NCBI GenBank assembly: GCA_011799875.1
Contig: CM022303.1
Span: forward strand, 728,582,340-728,646,339
Source: Thinopyrum elongatum
Taxonomy: Eukaryota; Streptophyta; Magnoliopsida; Poales; Poaceae
Length of the DNA stretch: 64,000 nucleotides
Reading direction: 5' to 3'
Of this stretch, positions 22,889 to 35,249 are shown one piece after another. Made by a program: the position numbers and the translations under genes. The notes beneath the pieces are model-generated. The model had not been told where the DNA came from and did no database searches. It saw nothing but the letters and a program-made list of their open reading frames with translations. Position 1 is the stretch's first letter. Every line of letters starts with the position of its first letter.

Positions 22889-25800
22889 CACTACAAGAAA
22901 TATGTCAACTTGTGACCTCTGTCAATGACCCTGGAAGAATGGTCATAAATCTATGATCATTTGAGACCAATTGGTCAAAAAACTGTTGGGGGGCTCCAAC
23001 CCTAACTATAACGACCATTTTGGTCAAAAAGGTCGAATTTTCTTACACGAAATGGTCATAAAGCAAACATCACTGATCCGCTGCCTTATTTCTAGCTGAT
23101 AACGACCATATAGATGGTCAAGCCTTGTAAATTATGGTGCATTGCTATGACTGCCCACCTCATCAGTTTTGCCTATGTGTCATGTCTATGTTCAATTTTT
23201 GCCCTAGGTTGGAAGAGCCTTATTTCTGTCATTCTCCAAATCTCAAAAAAATTGGGCATTCTTTACTATCCAAATCATTGCCTCATGACAATATTCAGCT
23301 CCATTTGCCTGGCAAATCTTCCCGGCAAATTTCCAAAGTTCCTTCAGCTAGAACCGGTGTGAAGAAAGTACTAACTAGGAATATCCTAATGAGCTGAATT
23401 TTTGCCACATCTTCTATATTCCCAAATCATATCTTCTCCAGAAAATTTTAGCCCCATCTAACAATCCATGTGAGCTCACCATCCAATCTTTGTTTCTGGT
23501 AATATTTTCAGTTTGTGAAGAACTATATTTTATGTTATTTATAATTGCTGAAAATTTACCAGGACTGACCCTACCCATATAACCTCCCTCCACCAAATTT
23601 TAGCTCATTTAATCTATCCAATTTCCCAACATTTTTCCCAATTTTCTGTTCAGTGGAGAGCACTGTGAAGGAAATATCATTTTTATTTATCCAAATGGTA
23701 TAAATTTTGACAGTGCCTTCATATGCCCAAATTATCATCCTCCTCCAAACTTCAGATGAACCATCATTCATTTGAGTCCAGCTTCAACATTCATATTTTG
23801 TGCTAGTGTGGTACTTTGCAAGCAAGTGACGCCTAGGCTCCTCCATTTGAGCTGTAAATTTTCCAAGAAAGTGTCCTTAGTAGATGATCATCCTCGGCCA
23901 ACACTCAGCCCATTGGCCATGTGCATTTTCCTACCACTAATCAAACACTTGGCTGCTAATTATGTTTGAGCTATTTCAGTCTCCTCGTGAGATTCTTCTA
24001 TGCCTTCTTCTTCTAACACCTATCGGGGGAGTGCCCAACCCACTAGACATGCCTAGGCGCCAGAACGTGTGGCAACGCCACGGTCACGCGGTGACACGCG
24101 GCGGGCATGCGAGTTTACGCGCTCTGGAGTTGGGGCCTTGCACCATCCAACCTAAACGTATCGCCACCAAACCATGTATTTTGATTAAATTATACTTTGT
24201 ACCTATAAATGATATTTTGAAAAAATAAAGAGCAAACTTATGATGCAGCTGCAGTTCAAATTTGACCGCTTCCTACTAATCGGCGGAAATTTGTCTTTTT
24301 TCACCAGTGGTGGATCAAAACTTTTGACACCCACTCATTGGTCAATTGTGCATTAAATATGGCCTAGTATTTTAGAAAATTATTTGATCCAATTTTGAAC
24401 AAATATATGGTACGTCCTTCACAAAAAACTCATTTTGGGCACTCGAAAATGGAAAATTGATTTTTCGTCCAAAGAAAATGAAAACTCTCTTAGGCAACAT
24501 TTTTGCCATTTCAAGATGCACCCTTGTGCAAATATGAGATCATTTGAACAAAAACTATGCCATAAATGTGGCCATAAGATTGATCATTTGACTTGAAAGT
24601 CATGAATCTTCACACATGTGAGCTCATTTCTCATAACACTTTTTTAGAGAATTGCCTTATTACAAGTTTATTATTTTTCCTGGTAACTTGGTCACATATA
24701 ATGACACAATCGAAGGTTTTCTAATTTTTGATTTTTTGAATTTTTTATGCCCGTTTCGAAATGGGTCAAAACAGCGGGCATGACCGTTCCGCTAGTGGTT
24801 AATCTTGGAAAACTTTTGGTGTTTCTCTGATTAAATAGACTTATGTGCCTACAAATGATTTTTGGAAAAAATAAAGAGCAAACTATGAGGCAGCTGAGTT
24901 CAAATTTGACCCGCTTCCACTGAATCGGGAAAATTTGTCTTTTTCACCAGAGGTGGATAAATCTTTTGACACCCAACCATTTGGTCAATTGTGCATTAAA
25001 TATGGCCTAGTATTTTAGGAAAATTGATTTGGTCCAATTTTGCAATAAATATATGTAGGTCCTTCACAAAAAAAACTCATTTTGGGCACTCGAAAATGAA
25101 AAATTGATTTTTCGCCCTAAAGAAAATGAAAAACTCGTTAGGCAACATTTTTGCCATTCCAAGATGCACCCTTGTGCACAATATGAGATCATTTGAACAA
25201 ACTATGCCATGAATATGGCCATAAGATTGATCATTTGGTCTGAAAGTCATGAATCTTCACACATGATAGTTCATTCTGAGAACACTTTTTAAAATAATTG
25301 CCGTATTACAAGTTTATTATTTTTCCTGGCAACTTGGTCGCATATAATGACACAATGCGAATGTTTTCTAATTTTTTGATTTTTTTTGAATTTTTTATGC
25401 CGGTTTCAAAATGCGGTCAAAAAGCGGGCATGACGTTCCTAGCTAGTGGTTGAATCTTGGAAAACTTTTGTTTTTCTCTGATTAAATAGGTACTTATGTG
25501 CCTATAATGATTTTTAGAAAAATAAAGAGCAAAATGAGGCAGCTGCAGTTTAAATTTGACCCGCTTCCTATGAATCGCGAAAATTTGTCTTTTTACCAGA
25601 GTGGATCAATCTTTTGACACCCAACCATTTGGTCAATTGTGCATTAAATATGGCTAGTATTTTAGAAATTGATTGATACAATTTTGCAACAAATATATGG
25701 TAGGTCCTTCACAAAAAAAACTCATTTTGGCACTCAAAAAATGAAAATTGATTTTTCGTCCAAAGAAATGAAAACTCCCTTAGGCAACATTGTTTGCCAT

Positions 25801-25897
25801 ACCAGATGCACCCTTGTGCACAATGTGAGACCATTTTGATTTTTCATGTGTAAAAGTAGAAGAAAACAAAAGAAAAAAACACAATATCACATATACT
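22889..25897. mobile_element. CACTA element of CACTACAAG family, left end, copy 1
   Basis: It starts with CACTACAAGAAATATGTCA, a canonical En/Spm-type terminus, followed by about 240 bases rich in GGTCA/TGACC words in both orientations (subterminal repeats). Non-coding sequence and a tandem repeat of about 655 bases follow. No right terminus was found before CACTA copy B begins at 25898, so this is a partial element or one interrupted by B. It is a version of 50146-53235 with many one-base deletions. Confidence 0.7.
24175..25840. repeat. Tandem repeat of about 650 bp, 2.6 units (copy 1)
   Basis: Units start near 24175, 24822 and 25471 at the phrase TCTGATTAAATAG (absent or altered in the first). 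Each holds CAGTTCAAATTTGACCC, TTTGGTCAATTGTGCATT and AAGATGCACCCTTGTGC. The third unit stops at the GTGAGACCATTTT point. The better-preserved version is at 51475-53168. Confidence 0.85.
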
Positions 25898-26626
25898 CAC
25901 TGTTAAAAAGGCCCATTGTCCCGGTTCCAGAGGCCCATTTGTCCCGGTTCTGGAACCGGGACTAAAGCCGCAACACCTTTAGTCCGGTTCGCTACGAACC
26001 GGGACAGATGTGGCTCCCGTGGCCACTGCGGCGAGCCCAGGCAGGAGGGCCTTTAGTCCGGTTGTTAACACCAACCGGGACCAAAGAGCATCCACGGTCA
26101 GCAGCTCTGGAGCTGGGGTTTTTGTTTTTTTTAAAAGGGGGGGGGGGGGTTGGGGGTTTTGTAGGGTTATTTAGGGGTTCATATATTGTGTTAGCTAGCT
26201 AATAGAGAGAAGTGTCCTCTCTTATCTCGTGCTTGGTCGACGCTACGTACTATACGTATAGAGAGGACTCGACACGCAGCTAGTAAGCAAATGAAGGAAA
26301 CCATTAAAGACACAAGATCGTCATGAACATATACAGAGAGAGTGATCGACCTTCTCCTTCTCCGAGAGATTGGTCGACAACAAGTTTTCGTATATCTATC
26401 CACGCTACAGCTATATATACAATAGACTCTCTACATCTGATGTCAGTCCCATGTATTTGGCAATTATGACTTCATCCGCCAATTCTCTGAATGCTTATGC
26501 GTTTGTGTAGGAGTTCATCCCGCATCTGCCAATCTAATTTGAATAGGGGTCAATACATATATATAATGAAACTCAACACAAATGATGGTAATAAAAAAAT
26601 TGTGAATATTATTGCTTACGCACTTC

Positions 26627-29600
26627 TTATTGTTTTCAGAGTAGCCCCTCTTAGAGGTGTCGGTGTGATGTACTCGCAAACGATATCCACAAAATTATTC
26701 CCGCCTTCCTGCACAAACCACTTACGAGAAATAGAGGTCAATCAAACTGATAATCAAGCATTATAAATTGATTTATTGATAACTAGCTAGAATAATGGGA
26801 GATGCGCGAAACTAGCTAGTAGTACTTACTTTCGGGTGTGTAAATCGCAGCTCCCCCGGCAGTCCGGAGCTTCTGCGGTGAACACTTTCCAAATCTGCGA
26901 GACAAAGAAAAATATTACTTGATATCAGGAAATGAACAAAGTTGCCGATATGGTGCGATAATGATCGATTGAACTTACTCGGAGCATTTCAGTCATGGCC
27001 GCATACTCGAGGATTTTTCGTCTTGAGTCTAAGACGGTTACTTATCCCTGCTAAGCTTAATCTCGAGGAGAATAAATTGGAAACTGCGCAGCATGCATAA
27101 ACTCATCAATTACATTACTATAACTGAGTAATAAGGGAAACCAATATGCAGAAACATAACACTCACTTAATGTTGTAAGGAAAGAGTATTTATCTTGTTT
27201 TGATTTTAAGCAACGATTGTAGCAAGTTGGCCTCGGTTTCTTTCGCATTATATGTAATCGTCCATTCATCTATGAGATTTGTGTTAATGAACCCAATATC
27301 ATAGATTTGTGCATTTCTGCATTCGACGATCTTCAATCTGCATAATATAGTGAGGTTAATTAATATACATGCAATGAAAGAGCTGGAATATATAGAGACT
27401 TAATTACAGAGTATAGTACTTAAGACAGTAGCAGTGATGATTATTTTATCGAGGTCCTTTTGATTGAAAAACTGGAAGAACTCTCAAATGGAACACACAA
27501 CAGATCAATTCCACAGAGGTCGTGCTCCTCTTTAACTCTCAGCGTCAAAATATCCTTCCCAGATGCAGGTGTCCATGTACATTCATGGAATCTTCGCATC
27601 ATCGTGTTAGAGGAGGATGACCATGTTTGACGAGAGGCTTCCCGTACTGGTATCTGAATTCGTCCACCTCCATTGTTTCAAACTCTATATCATCCTAGGT
27701 AATCAGCAGGATTGGTACCGGGCACCATCCCCGGCAGATGCGGCGATATCGCTAGACACCTTGAGCGGGGGCACGATTGGTTTGCCTTCGCCAGATGGGG
27801 AATTTTGTTCCCACTTTTGAATTGTCAGGAAGTAGTGACGGCGGCTAGGACTTTTTAAGAGCGCGGACATGGTTGTCACCAGCGGAGGCGGGGGTGGTGG
27901 TCGCTTCAGGTTCTTCACAGTGCGTTCAATTTCACCGGATCTATCTTCTCCTCCGGAGGTGGATTTTTTTGCAAAAAAGTCCTTCACTTGGACTGACAGA
28001 TCTCCGTTTTCCTCCTCGGTCATCTTGTATGGTATAATTTCTAGAGGCTTGAGAGATGGTACCGAATATGTATTGCCTCCCGCTCTGGCTGTACTACTAG
28101 CCGCCGGAGCAGCCGGAGTAGGCTGCGGCTGTCTTCCTTCGTTGCTTACGAGGCGGAGAGGAGGCGGAGTGCTACGACGCGCCGGAGCAGCCGAGCGGTG
28201 GGGCTGTCTTCCGCTTTGCTGACAGGCGGGAAGGAGGCAGGCTGCTCGACGCGGCGAAGGCGGAGAAGGAGGCGGAGTGCCGCCAGCGCCGGAGCAGCCG
28301 AGAGGAGGCGGACTGCCCTGATCACTGCCGGAGGAGGAGGAGGGCAGTCCCTGACTCGCCGGAGGAGCGGAGAGGAGGAGGCGTCCAGTTCGGAAGGTTT
28401 ATGAGTCCTTCCGCCATAGACATGGAGTCTTCAGAGCAAGACCCAGCTAGTCTCCCTTCACCGGTATGGTGTCAAGATCGAGCTCTCAAATCCCTCGTTA
28501 TTTCATCGACCATCACAACAGCATAGCCTTGTGGAATCGGAAGGAGTGAAAAGTTGCGCCGGTTGAGGAGGTGCAACAGAGCCGACAGCCGCCTTGACTT
28601 TGAGGTGTCTGCATTGCGTCATAAGGTGGCAATCTTGAGCCTCCGTGATAGCATCACGGGGTAGCTGGAGCTGTGAAGTCAGGCTGCTGAAGGAGCTCGG
28701 TGGAAAGCCATGCTTCTCCGCTGAGATGGTGGGGTAGCTTCTGGGGTGCTCCGGCAGGTCGATGGCTCTGAACAGTAGTGCTTGTTCCTCTAGCGCTCGG
28801 TACCTTTGCATTCAGCTTCTGCGTTCGGTTGCTCCACTTCTCCTCCTCTCCCGGGTTTTGTAACCGCCTGCGCTGGGAAACCCAACTTCCAGCAACGGAG
28901 CCTGTCTGCCTCGTGTTCGTCATGGTGCTCAGGATTCCCGAGGGCCTGGTGAGCTCGTGTTCTCTTGTCGGGAACGAACTCCCTTGCTGCGTTGCGGCGA
29001 TATCTCTGAAGCTTCTTGACGGGTATTTCAAGTTGCTCCTTCGTCGAACGGCACTTCCCTTTTCAGGGTCCAAGGTTCCCCCAACCCCGAAGAACCAAGT
29101 CCTTGAACGGTCTGGCAGTTCAATGTCTCTGGTTCGACCCCTTTATCAAGCAGGTCCTTCTCAGCCTTGTCCACAACGGCCGGGCTTTGAGTAGCCACCT
29201 GACCCGTGCGTGGTGAGGCTCCTTCCTTGAGCATTTTTCTTGTTTGTCGGGACATCTTCTACTCTTCTCCGATGTCTGTGGGCCACAAATGCGGGCCGGT
29301 GATCTCTTATCTTCTCAAATCGGTCCAGTGAATTCTGGAGTCTTCCTTTGTCGACAAACGTTGATTTCAACTCATTCTTCCACTCCTGAATAGATCTGCC
29401 ATCTTCTTAAGAGCATGAGCCTTGACCAATGGCTCTATAACTGGCTTATCCGGATCCTCCTCTGGCGGTAGGGTGAAATTTGCCTTCGCGCGGTCCAAAG
29501 ATCATCTTCTGTCTATCGTGACAAAAGACACTTGAGGTTTCGCTCTTAGGCTTATCCATTGGTGGATGCTGATCGGGATCATGTCCCCTACAAGAACCCC

Positions 29601-30090
29601 GCACTGAGCAGAAAATGCTTCCTTGGTCGGCTGGGTTCAATCGGTTGGCCATGCCCTTGATTGCTGTGATCGTGAACCTTCATCCGGCGGCAACCTTTTC
29701 TTCGGGCCTCGTCTCGTTACCGAAGTTTGGCCGATCAGGAGGGCTAGAAAAGAAGAAAGAAGAGAGTTAATATGTGTACAACCAAAATAATGAATGCATC
29801 AATTAGCTAGTCAGCACAGGCTTAATTAATATAATACCTCTCCGGACTTTGCAACATCTCCTTCCTCCGTTCGCTCACCGGAGCTGTCATCACGGTCTCC
29901 TCTTCACCGGATTCCATCACCGGAGCCATCATAATCATGTCCTTCCACCTCCATTGTCGATCACCGGAGCCTGCTTCACCCTCTCCTTCCAGACCATCAG
30001 TGTCGTTGAGATACGACAAGACATCACCTCCGCGAGGATTATGTCCCCCAACAACCTGTTCTGCTTCGATGTCTCGGTGCTCATAGTTTT
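26627..30090 (-). pseudogene. CACTA ORF1/Ulp1 gene, copy B (many frameshifts)
   Basis: This is the same gene as 524-4122, read on the minus strand. Recognisable pieces are TITYNAKETEANL-type Ulp1 sequence near 27200, the linker and PPPP stretch near 27900, KVKAAVGSVAPPQP near 28590, WKNELKSTFVDKG-like sequence near 29350, and the acidic first exon near 29850-30085. Dozens of one-base deletions break the frame. It keeps copy A's diagnostic bases: Gln instead of the catalytic His (CAATTT context near 27075) and the TAG-type change near 28447. It is not translatable as written. Whether the indels are real or sequencing error is uncertain. Confidence 0.75.
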
Positions 30091-30339
30091 CCTGCAAAAT
30101 TACAACATGGCAATTAATATACAAACATGACAGATGGATATATTAGTGCAAACGTAGACCTAGCTATATAGCTCGACGCTTCTACGGTTTCGGGGTTGGG
30201 CCACTCAACAACGTGCTTCTACGGTTTGGGGGTGGCCTAGGCCAAGCTTCTAGGGTTTGGGTGGTCTCGACAACGTTCTAGGGTTTGGGTCGGACCGCCT
30301 CTCTCATGAATGTCCGAACGTCCGGACCGACAAGGATTT

Positions 30340-30850
30340 AACAAAATGACGCCATTCGGATGTGCAAGAAAATGAATCCATATTTTTCTGATCTCTCTAC
30401 CCTTCTATATGTCACGTTGTCTAGGTGTCAAAGAATTCAAGAAAACCATGACTTCATCATTTAGCGGAAATGACAGGCGATAAGGTACGAAGCTCTTCAA
30501 AGTTTGTTTTGGAACGGAGTTCCCGATAGAATAATTCGCTTTTTGGTACAAAGTTCGCAAGAGCCCTTACGAATATCGCTATTGAAGGCCTTTGCTGAAA
30601 TTCGTACCAAAGGCGAATTCATTCTATAGGGAACTCTGTTCCAAAACACTTTGAAGAGTGTCGTAGCATCATACGCCTGTTACTTCTAGCAAATGATGAA
30701 GCCATGGATTTCTTCAATACTTTGACAGACAACGTGACATATAGAAGAATATATATCATATTATAATAATATATATTGAGATCACAAAAAAATTGGATCA
30801 ACTTGTGCACATCCATAATGGGGGCATTCTTGTAATTGGACCTCGACCTT
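30340..30850. repeat. Long inverted repeat, copy B
   Basis: This is the counterpart of 4364-4876: the CACGTTGTC / GACAACGTG pair flanks a centre near 30585. Arms are less well matched because of indels. Confidence 0.75.
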
Positions 30851-33415
30851 GACGCCCTCGACCCTTGACCCCTCGCGCACCCTCGACCCCTTACCCAAGT
30901 TCACGACCCTCGACCGCTCGGCGATGCCACGACCCTCTAACCTAGTTCCCGACCCCGACCGCTCGGCGATCCACGACCCTTCTACCCCTAGTTCCCGACC
31001 CCTCGACACCCCTATGTCACGTTTGTCTCAGTGTCAAAGGATATAACAAAAACCATGTCTCATCATTAGGCGAAAGTAACAGACAACCTCGAACCTTTCG
31101 CGACCGCACCACCTAGCCCACGCCTCGGCGTCCTCGACCCTCGACCTCGAACCTTCGGCGACCCTCGACCCCTCGGTGACCTCGCCTCTACCCTAGTTCC
31201 CGACCCTCGACCACTCGACGATCCTGACACCCTTGTTCCCAATAAAAAATTAAAGAAGAGGAGAGAGAAGAAGAAGAACAGAAAAACAAAAGAGGAGAAG
31301 AAGAAAAAAAAAAAGGAGAAGAAGAAGGAATAGGAGGAGAAGAAAAATAGATAAAAATATAATCTATTTTTTCTTCTTCTCCTCTTTTTTTTTCTTCTTC
31401 TTCCCGTTCAATACTTTGACAAAGGCAACCTCGAACCTTCCGCCCCCCGACCCTAGCCGCTCGGCGTTCCTCAACCTCGACCCCTCGACGACCCTCGACC
31501 TCGAACCTTCGGGAACTCGACCGCTCGGTGACCCTCGACCCTCTACCCTAGTTCCCGACCTACGACCGCTCGGCGATCCTCGACACCCTCGTTCCCAATA
31601 AAAATTAAGAAGAGGAAGAAGAAAGAAAAAAACAAAAAGGGAGAAAAGAAAAAAAAAAAAAGAGGAGAAGAAAAAATAGATAAAAATATTATATCTTTTT
31701 CTTTTCTCCCTTCCTCTCTTTCCTTCTTTTTTTTCTTCTTCTTCCCGTTCAATACTTTGCACCAAGGAACCTCGAACCTTCCGCCGCCGACCCTGACCGC
31801 TCGGCGTTCCTCGACCCTCGACCCCTCGACGACCCCCGACCCTCGAACCTTCGGCGACCCTGACCCCTCGGTGGAACCTCGAACCCTCTACCCTAGTTCC
31901 CGACCTCGACCGCTCGCGATCCTCGCACCCCTCGTTCCCAATAAAAAAATTAGAAGAGGAAGAAAAGAAAAAAAACAAAAGAGGAGAAGAAGAAAAAAAA
32001 AGGAGAAGAAGGAATAGAGGAAGAAGAAAAAATAGATTAAAAATATAATCTATTTTTTCTCTTCCCTCTATTCCTTCTTCTTTCCTCTTTTTTTTTATTC
32101 TTCTCCGTTCAATACTTTGACACAAGGCAATCTCGAACCTTCCGCCGCCCGCCGCACCCTCGCACGCTCGGCGTTCCTCGACCCCTCGACCCTCGACGGA
32201 CCCTCGACCATCGAACCTTCGGCGACCCTCGACCCTCTACCTAGTTCCCGACCCTCGACCGCTCGGCGATCCTCGACACCCTTGTCCAATAAAAATTAGA
32301 AGAGGAAGAAGAAGAAAAAACAAAAGAGGAGAAGAAGAAAAAAAAGAGAAGAGGAATAGAGGAGAAGAAGAAAAATAGATTAAAAATATTAATCTATTTT
32401 TTCTTCTCCTCTTTTTCTTCTTCTCCCGTTCAATACTTTGACACAAGGCAACCTGAACCTTCCGCCGCCCCGACCCTCGACCGCTCGGCGTTCCTCGACC
32501 TCGACCCTCGACGACCCTGACCCATCGAACCTCGGCGACCCTCGACCCCTCGGTGGACCCTCGACCTCTACCCTAGTTCCCGACCTCCGACCGCCTGGCG
32601 ATCCTCGAAACCTCGTTCCAATAAAAATTAAGAAGAGGAAGAAGAAGAAAAACAACAAGAGGGAGAAGAAGAAAAAAAAAGGAGAGAAGAAGGAATAGAG
32701 GAGAAGAGAAAAAAGAAAATAGATTAAAAATCCCATTCATACTTTGGCCAAGGCACATCGAACCTTCCGTCGCCCCGACCCTCGATCGCTCGCGTTACTC
32801 ACCTCGCCCGCCTCGACCCGCGCCTTAAGAGCGACCCTCGCCCATCGGTGACCTGTAAGGCAAAGGCAGACCGAACTTACATGCCCTGACCGAACGCTCC
32901 CCCTCGAACGATTCCCATTTAACCCGAGCATAACAATACGCTCCACCTAAATCCCCCACTTCCCCTCCGCTTCTGACAAAGAAATTCCTTCTGCACAATC
33001 TTCCTGCCTGACCCACCCCCCCGTGACATTCGACCCCAATACCACTATTGCCCGCCTCGCGCCGCGATCCTAGACACCCTCGTTCTCCGATATAAAAATT
33101 AAGAAGAGAGGAAGAGAGAAAAAACAAAAGAGGAGAAGAAGAATAAAAAAAAGGGAAGAAGAAAAAAAAAGAAGGAGAGAAGAACAAAAAAAAGGAGAAG
33201 AAGGAATGAGACTCTCTATTTCCTGCTCTTTCTTGAGTTTTGAGGATCTTTTGCTTCTGGGGGGCTATCCTGGAAGCAGAGGGAGAGAGCGCGACTGCTC
33301 TCTTCGTCTTCTCTTATTTGCTTGTTTTGTGTCCTCTTCTTCTTTTTGTCTCCCCTGTTCTCTCCTTCTATTTTCTTCCCTTCGTAGTATTCCTTCTCTT
33401 TTCACATTACATAAT
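30850..33415. repeat. CTCGACC and purine/pyrimidine tandem array, copy B
   Basis: It has the same unit order as 4877-7000, with TTCAATACTTTG marks near 31408, 31748, 32109 and 32429. The segment 32815-33060 departs from the repeat consensus strongly and non-repetitively (low-complexity match lost), and 33209-33400 departs from the polypyrimidine tract, which suggests base-calling or consensus damage. Confidence 0.75.
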
Positions 33416-33554
33416 AAAAAGTTTTAAAAAAATACATACATGCATACAAAAAAATAAAATACATACAACATATAAAAAAGAAAAAATACCAGAGAATAAT
33501 GATATATAGATAATATGAATGAGAATCGAGAGATAATAATAAGAGAATAAAAAA

Positions 33555-33778
33555 AGAATAAGCGGCGGCGGGGTGAGGTGGTAGGGTGGGCAGGGGCACG
33601 CCTCAAGAAGGAGGATGGCAGGGCGAAGGCGTCGGGGAGGGAGAGGAAGAAGGTAGGGGGCAGGGGCGGGACGGAGTCGGGGGAAGGCGGCCGTCGGGGG
33701 GGGCGGGCCCGTCGGACGGCGGGGCGCAGGGGCGGGCAGGGGGGGGGAGGGAGAGTGAGTGATTTTGGAGATTTTTTT
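33555..33778. other. G-rich block left of the gap
   Basis: Multiple runs of 3-8 G (for example 33725-33755) could form G-quadruplexes on the plus strand. It matches 43420-43605 in copy C. The frames in it are artefacts of composition. Confidence 0.7.
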
Positions 33779-34003
33779 NNNNNNNNNNNNNNNNNNNNNN
33801 NNNNNNNNNNNNNNNNNNNNNNNNNNNNNNNNNNNNNNNNNNNNNNNNNNNNNNNNNNNNNNNNNNNNNNNNNNNNNNNNNNNNNNNNNNNNNNNNNNNN
33901 NNNNNNNNNNNNNNNNNNNNNNNNNNNNNNNNNNNNNNNNNNNNNNNNNNNNNNNNNNNNNNNNNNNNNNNNNNNNNNNNNNNNNNNNNNNNNNNNNNNN
34001 NNN
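33779..34003. other. Assembly gap, 225 N
   Basis: 225 undetermined bases. In copy C the sequence between the same flanks is 43606-43791 (186 bases) and consists of GTCCCGGTT/CCGGGACCAA subterminal-type repeats, which predicts what is missing here. Confidence 0.95.
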
Positions 34004-34110
34004 GGGCATTGGTTCCGGTTTGTTCCACCAACCGGGACCAATGCCCCCCTTTCGTCCCGGTTGGTGCTACCAACCGGGACCAAAGGCCTTGCGCTGGCGC
34101 GGTGCGGTGG
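34004..34110. repeat. CACTA subterminal-type repeats (GTCCCGGTTGGT / ACCAACCGGGAC)
   Basis: Inverted copies of the GTCCCGGTT word, spaced by GGTGCTACC, match the repeats next to the terminus at 53236-53450. Such repeats bind transposase-complex proteins in En/Spm, so this may be the remnant of a second element end. Confidence 0.65.
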
Positions 34111-34132
34111 GATGTTTAGTCCCACCTCGCTA

Positions 34133-34196
34133 GTTGAGAGAGCTCGAGAGTGGTTTATAAGCGCTGCTGCGCCGACCCTCTCGAGCTCCTCTCAAC
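34133..34196. repeat. Stem-loop GTTGAGAGAGCTCGAGAG / CTCTCGAGCTCCTCTCAAC
   Basis: Two 18-19 base arms are complementary apart from one base, separated by a loop of about 27 bases that contains TTTATAAG. A degraded copy is at about 43913-43981. Confidence 0.8.
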
Positions 34197-34319
34197 TGCA
34201 GGCTTTCGGGCCTTCTCTGCTACTCTTTGCCCGTGGGCCTGCTGGGCCTATGCGGGCCTGAATCCTGGCCCATGGATGGGTTTCTAGTCGTATTCAGGCC
34301 GTGGTGGCCCAGTAGGTGT

Positions 34320-35170
34320 CATTTTTTATTTTTTTCTAGTTTTTTTGTTTTCTTTTTTGCTTTATTTATTTTATTTTGTTTCTACTTACAACAAAATACA
34401 AACTGATTTTCAGTGATTCTTTTTGCTTTTAGTATAAAAATATAAACTTGATTACTAGGCCTTTAGTTTTCCAATTTGAATAGTTTAAATTTGAATTTTT
34501 GAAATTTGTGTGAATCACTAGTTTGTGATTAACTTACTATAAAAATAGATTTTGGAGTTATACTTTTTCCTGCTATTTATATTACTATGTTTTATCTTAT
34601 ATTAAAAATAGTTTTTGTATTTTAGTTTCTAACAAAAAAATCTTATGATAATTCTTTTTGCTATTAAAGTTTCTAACAAAACAAAGTCTTTATGAAAATT
34701 CTTTTTGCTTTTAATGTTTTGAACAGAAAATACTTTGATAATTTTAGTTGCATAAATTTTAGTTGATTCCTTTTGCTATTAGAGTTTCATTAAAGTTTTC
34801 TAGTTCATTCTTTTTTCTATTAGGGTTTCATTAAAGTTTTCTAGTTCATTCTTTTAGTTTATTATTTTTGCTATTAGAGTTTCATAAAAGTTGAGAGGGT
34901 TACGGCAAAAACTGGATGCACTTCATGTACAAAATGGACAATCTCTTTCGAAGTATCAGGGTTTTGGACGAAAACTCATCTGTTACAAAGGGATTTCATT
35001 TTTTTGAACTTATTTGAACTCCAGACTTTTTGTGTGTTCAAAATGAACCATTCAAAGCCACATCATCAATTTTCAACCCTTTCTGACTTCATCTGTTATT
35101 TTTCATGCATTTACTGATTTTTTTGAGCTAAATGACCCTGAAATTGAAAAGCACTTCACATGAACTCTGA
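34320..35170. repeat. AT-rich degenerate repeats and first ACTGGATGCACTTC unit
   Basis: 34600-34890 repeats the words TTTCTAACAAA, ATTCTTTTTGCTATTA and GTTTCATTAAAGTTTTCTAG. 34887-35098 is a unit of about 210 bases (AAAACTGGATGCACTTCATG to CTGACTTCATCTGTTA) also present at 44681, 45016, 47812 and 48004. No coding frame. It lies 3' of the transposase gene when the element is read on the minus strand. Confidence 0.7.
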
Positions 35171-35249
35171 AAAACATTGGACAAATCCGTGAAGCTTCGC
35201 GCGCCGCAAAAAGCATAAACTGCAATGCAGTTACATGCTGGTACGCTTG

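Larger units (their letters stand above)
25898..35170 (-). mobile_element. CACTA element copy B, with N gap
   Basis: It begins at a corrupted terminus (CACTGTTAAAAAGG against CACTAGTAGAAAAAGG in copy D) followed by GTCCCGGTT/AACCGGGAC subterminal repeats. It follows copy A base for base apart from many one- or two-base losses. It carries the ORF1/Ulp1 pseudogene, the inverted repeat, the purine/pyrimidine array, a G-rich block, 225 Ns, a GTCCCGGTT-rich block, a stem-loop and the AT-rich region with ACTGGATGCACTTC repeats. It shares the point changes that separate A from D. The right terminus is not visible; the sequence changes to copy C at about 35170-35210. Confidence 0.75.

Noticed and set aside
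33407..34261. Long frames spanning the N gap (up to 233 codons)
   Set aside because: Most residues are unknown because they run through Ns; composition-driven GC-rich flanks.
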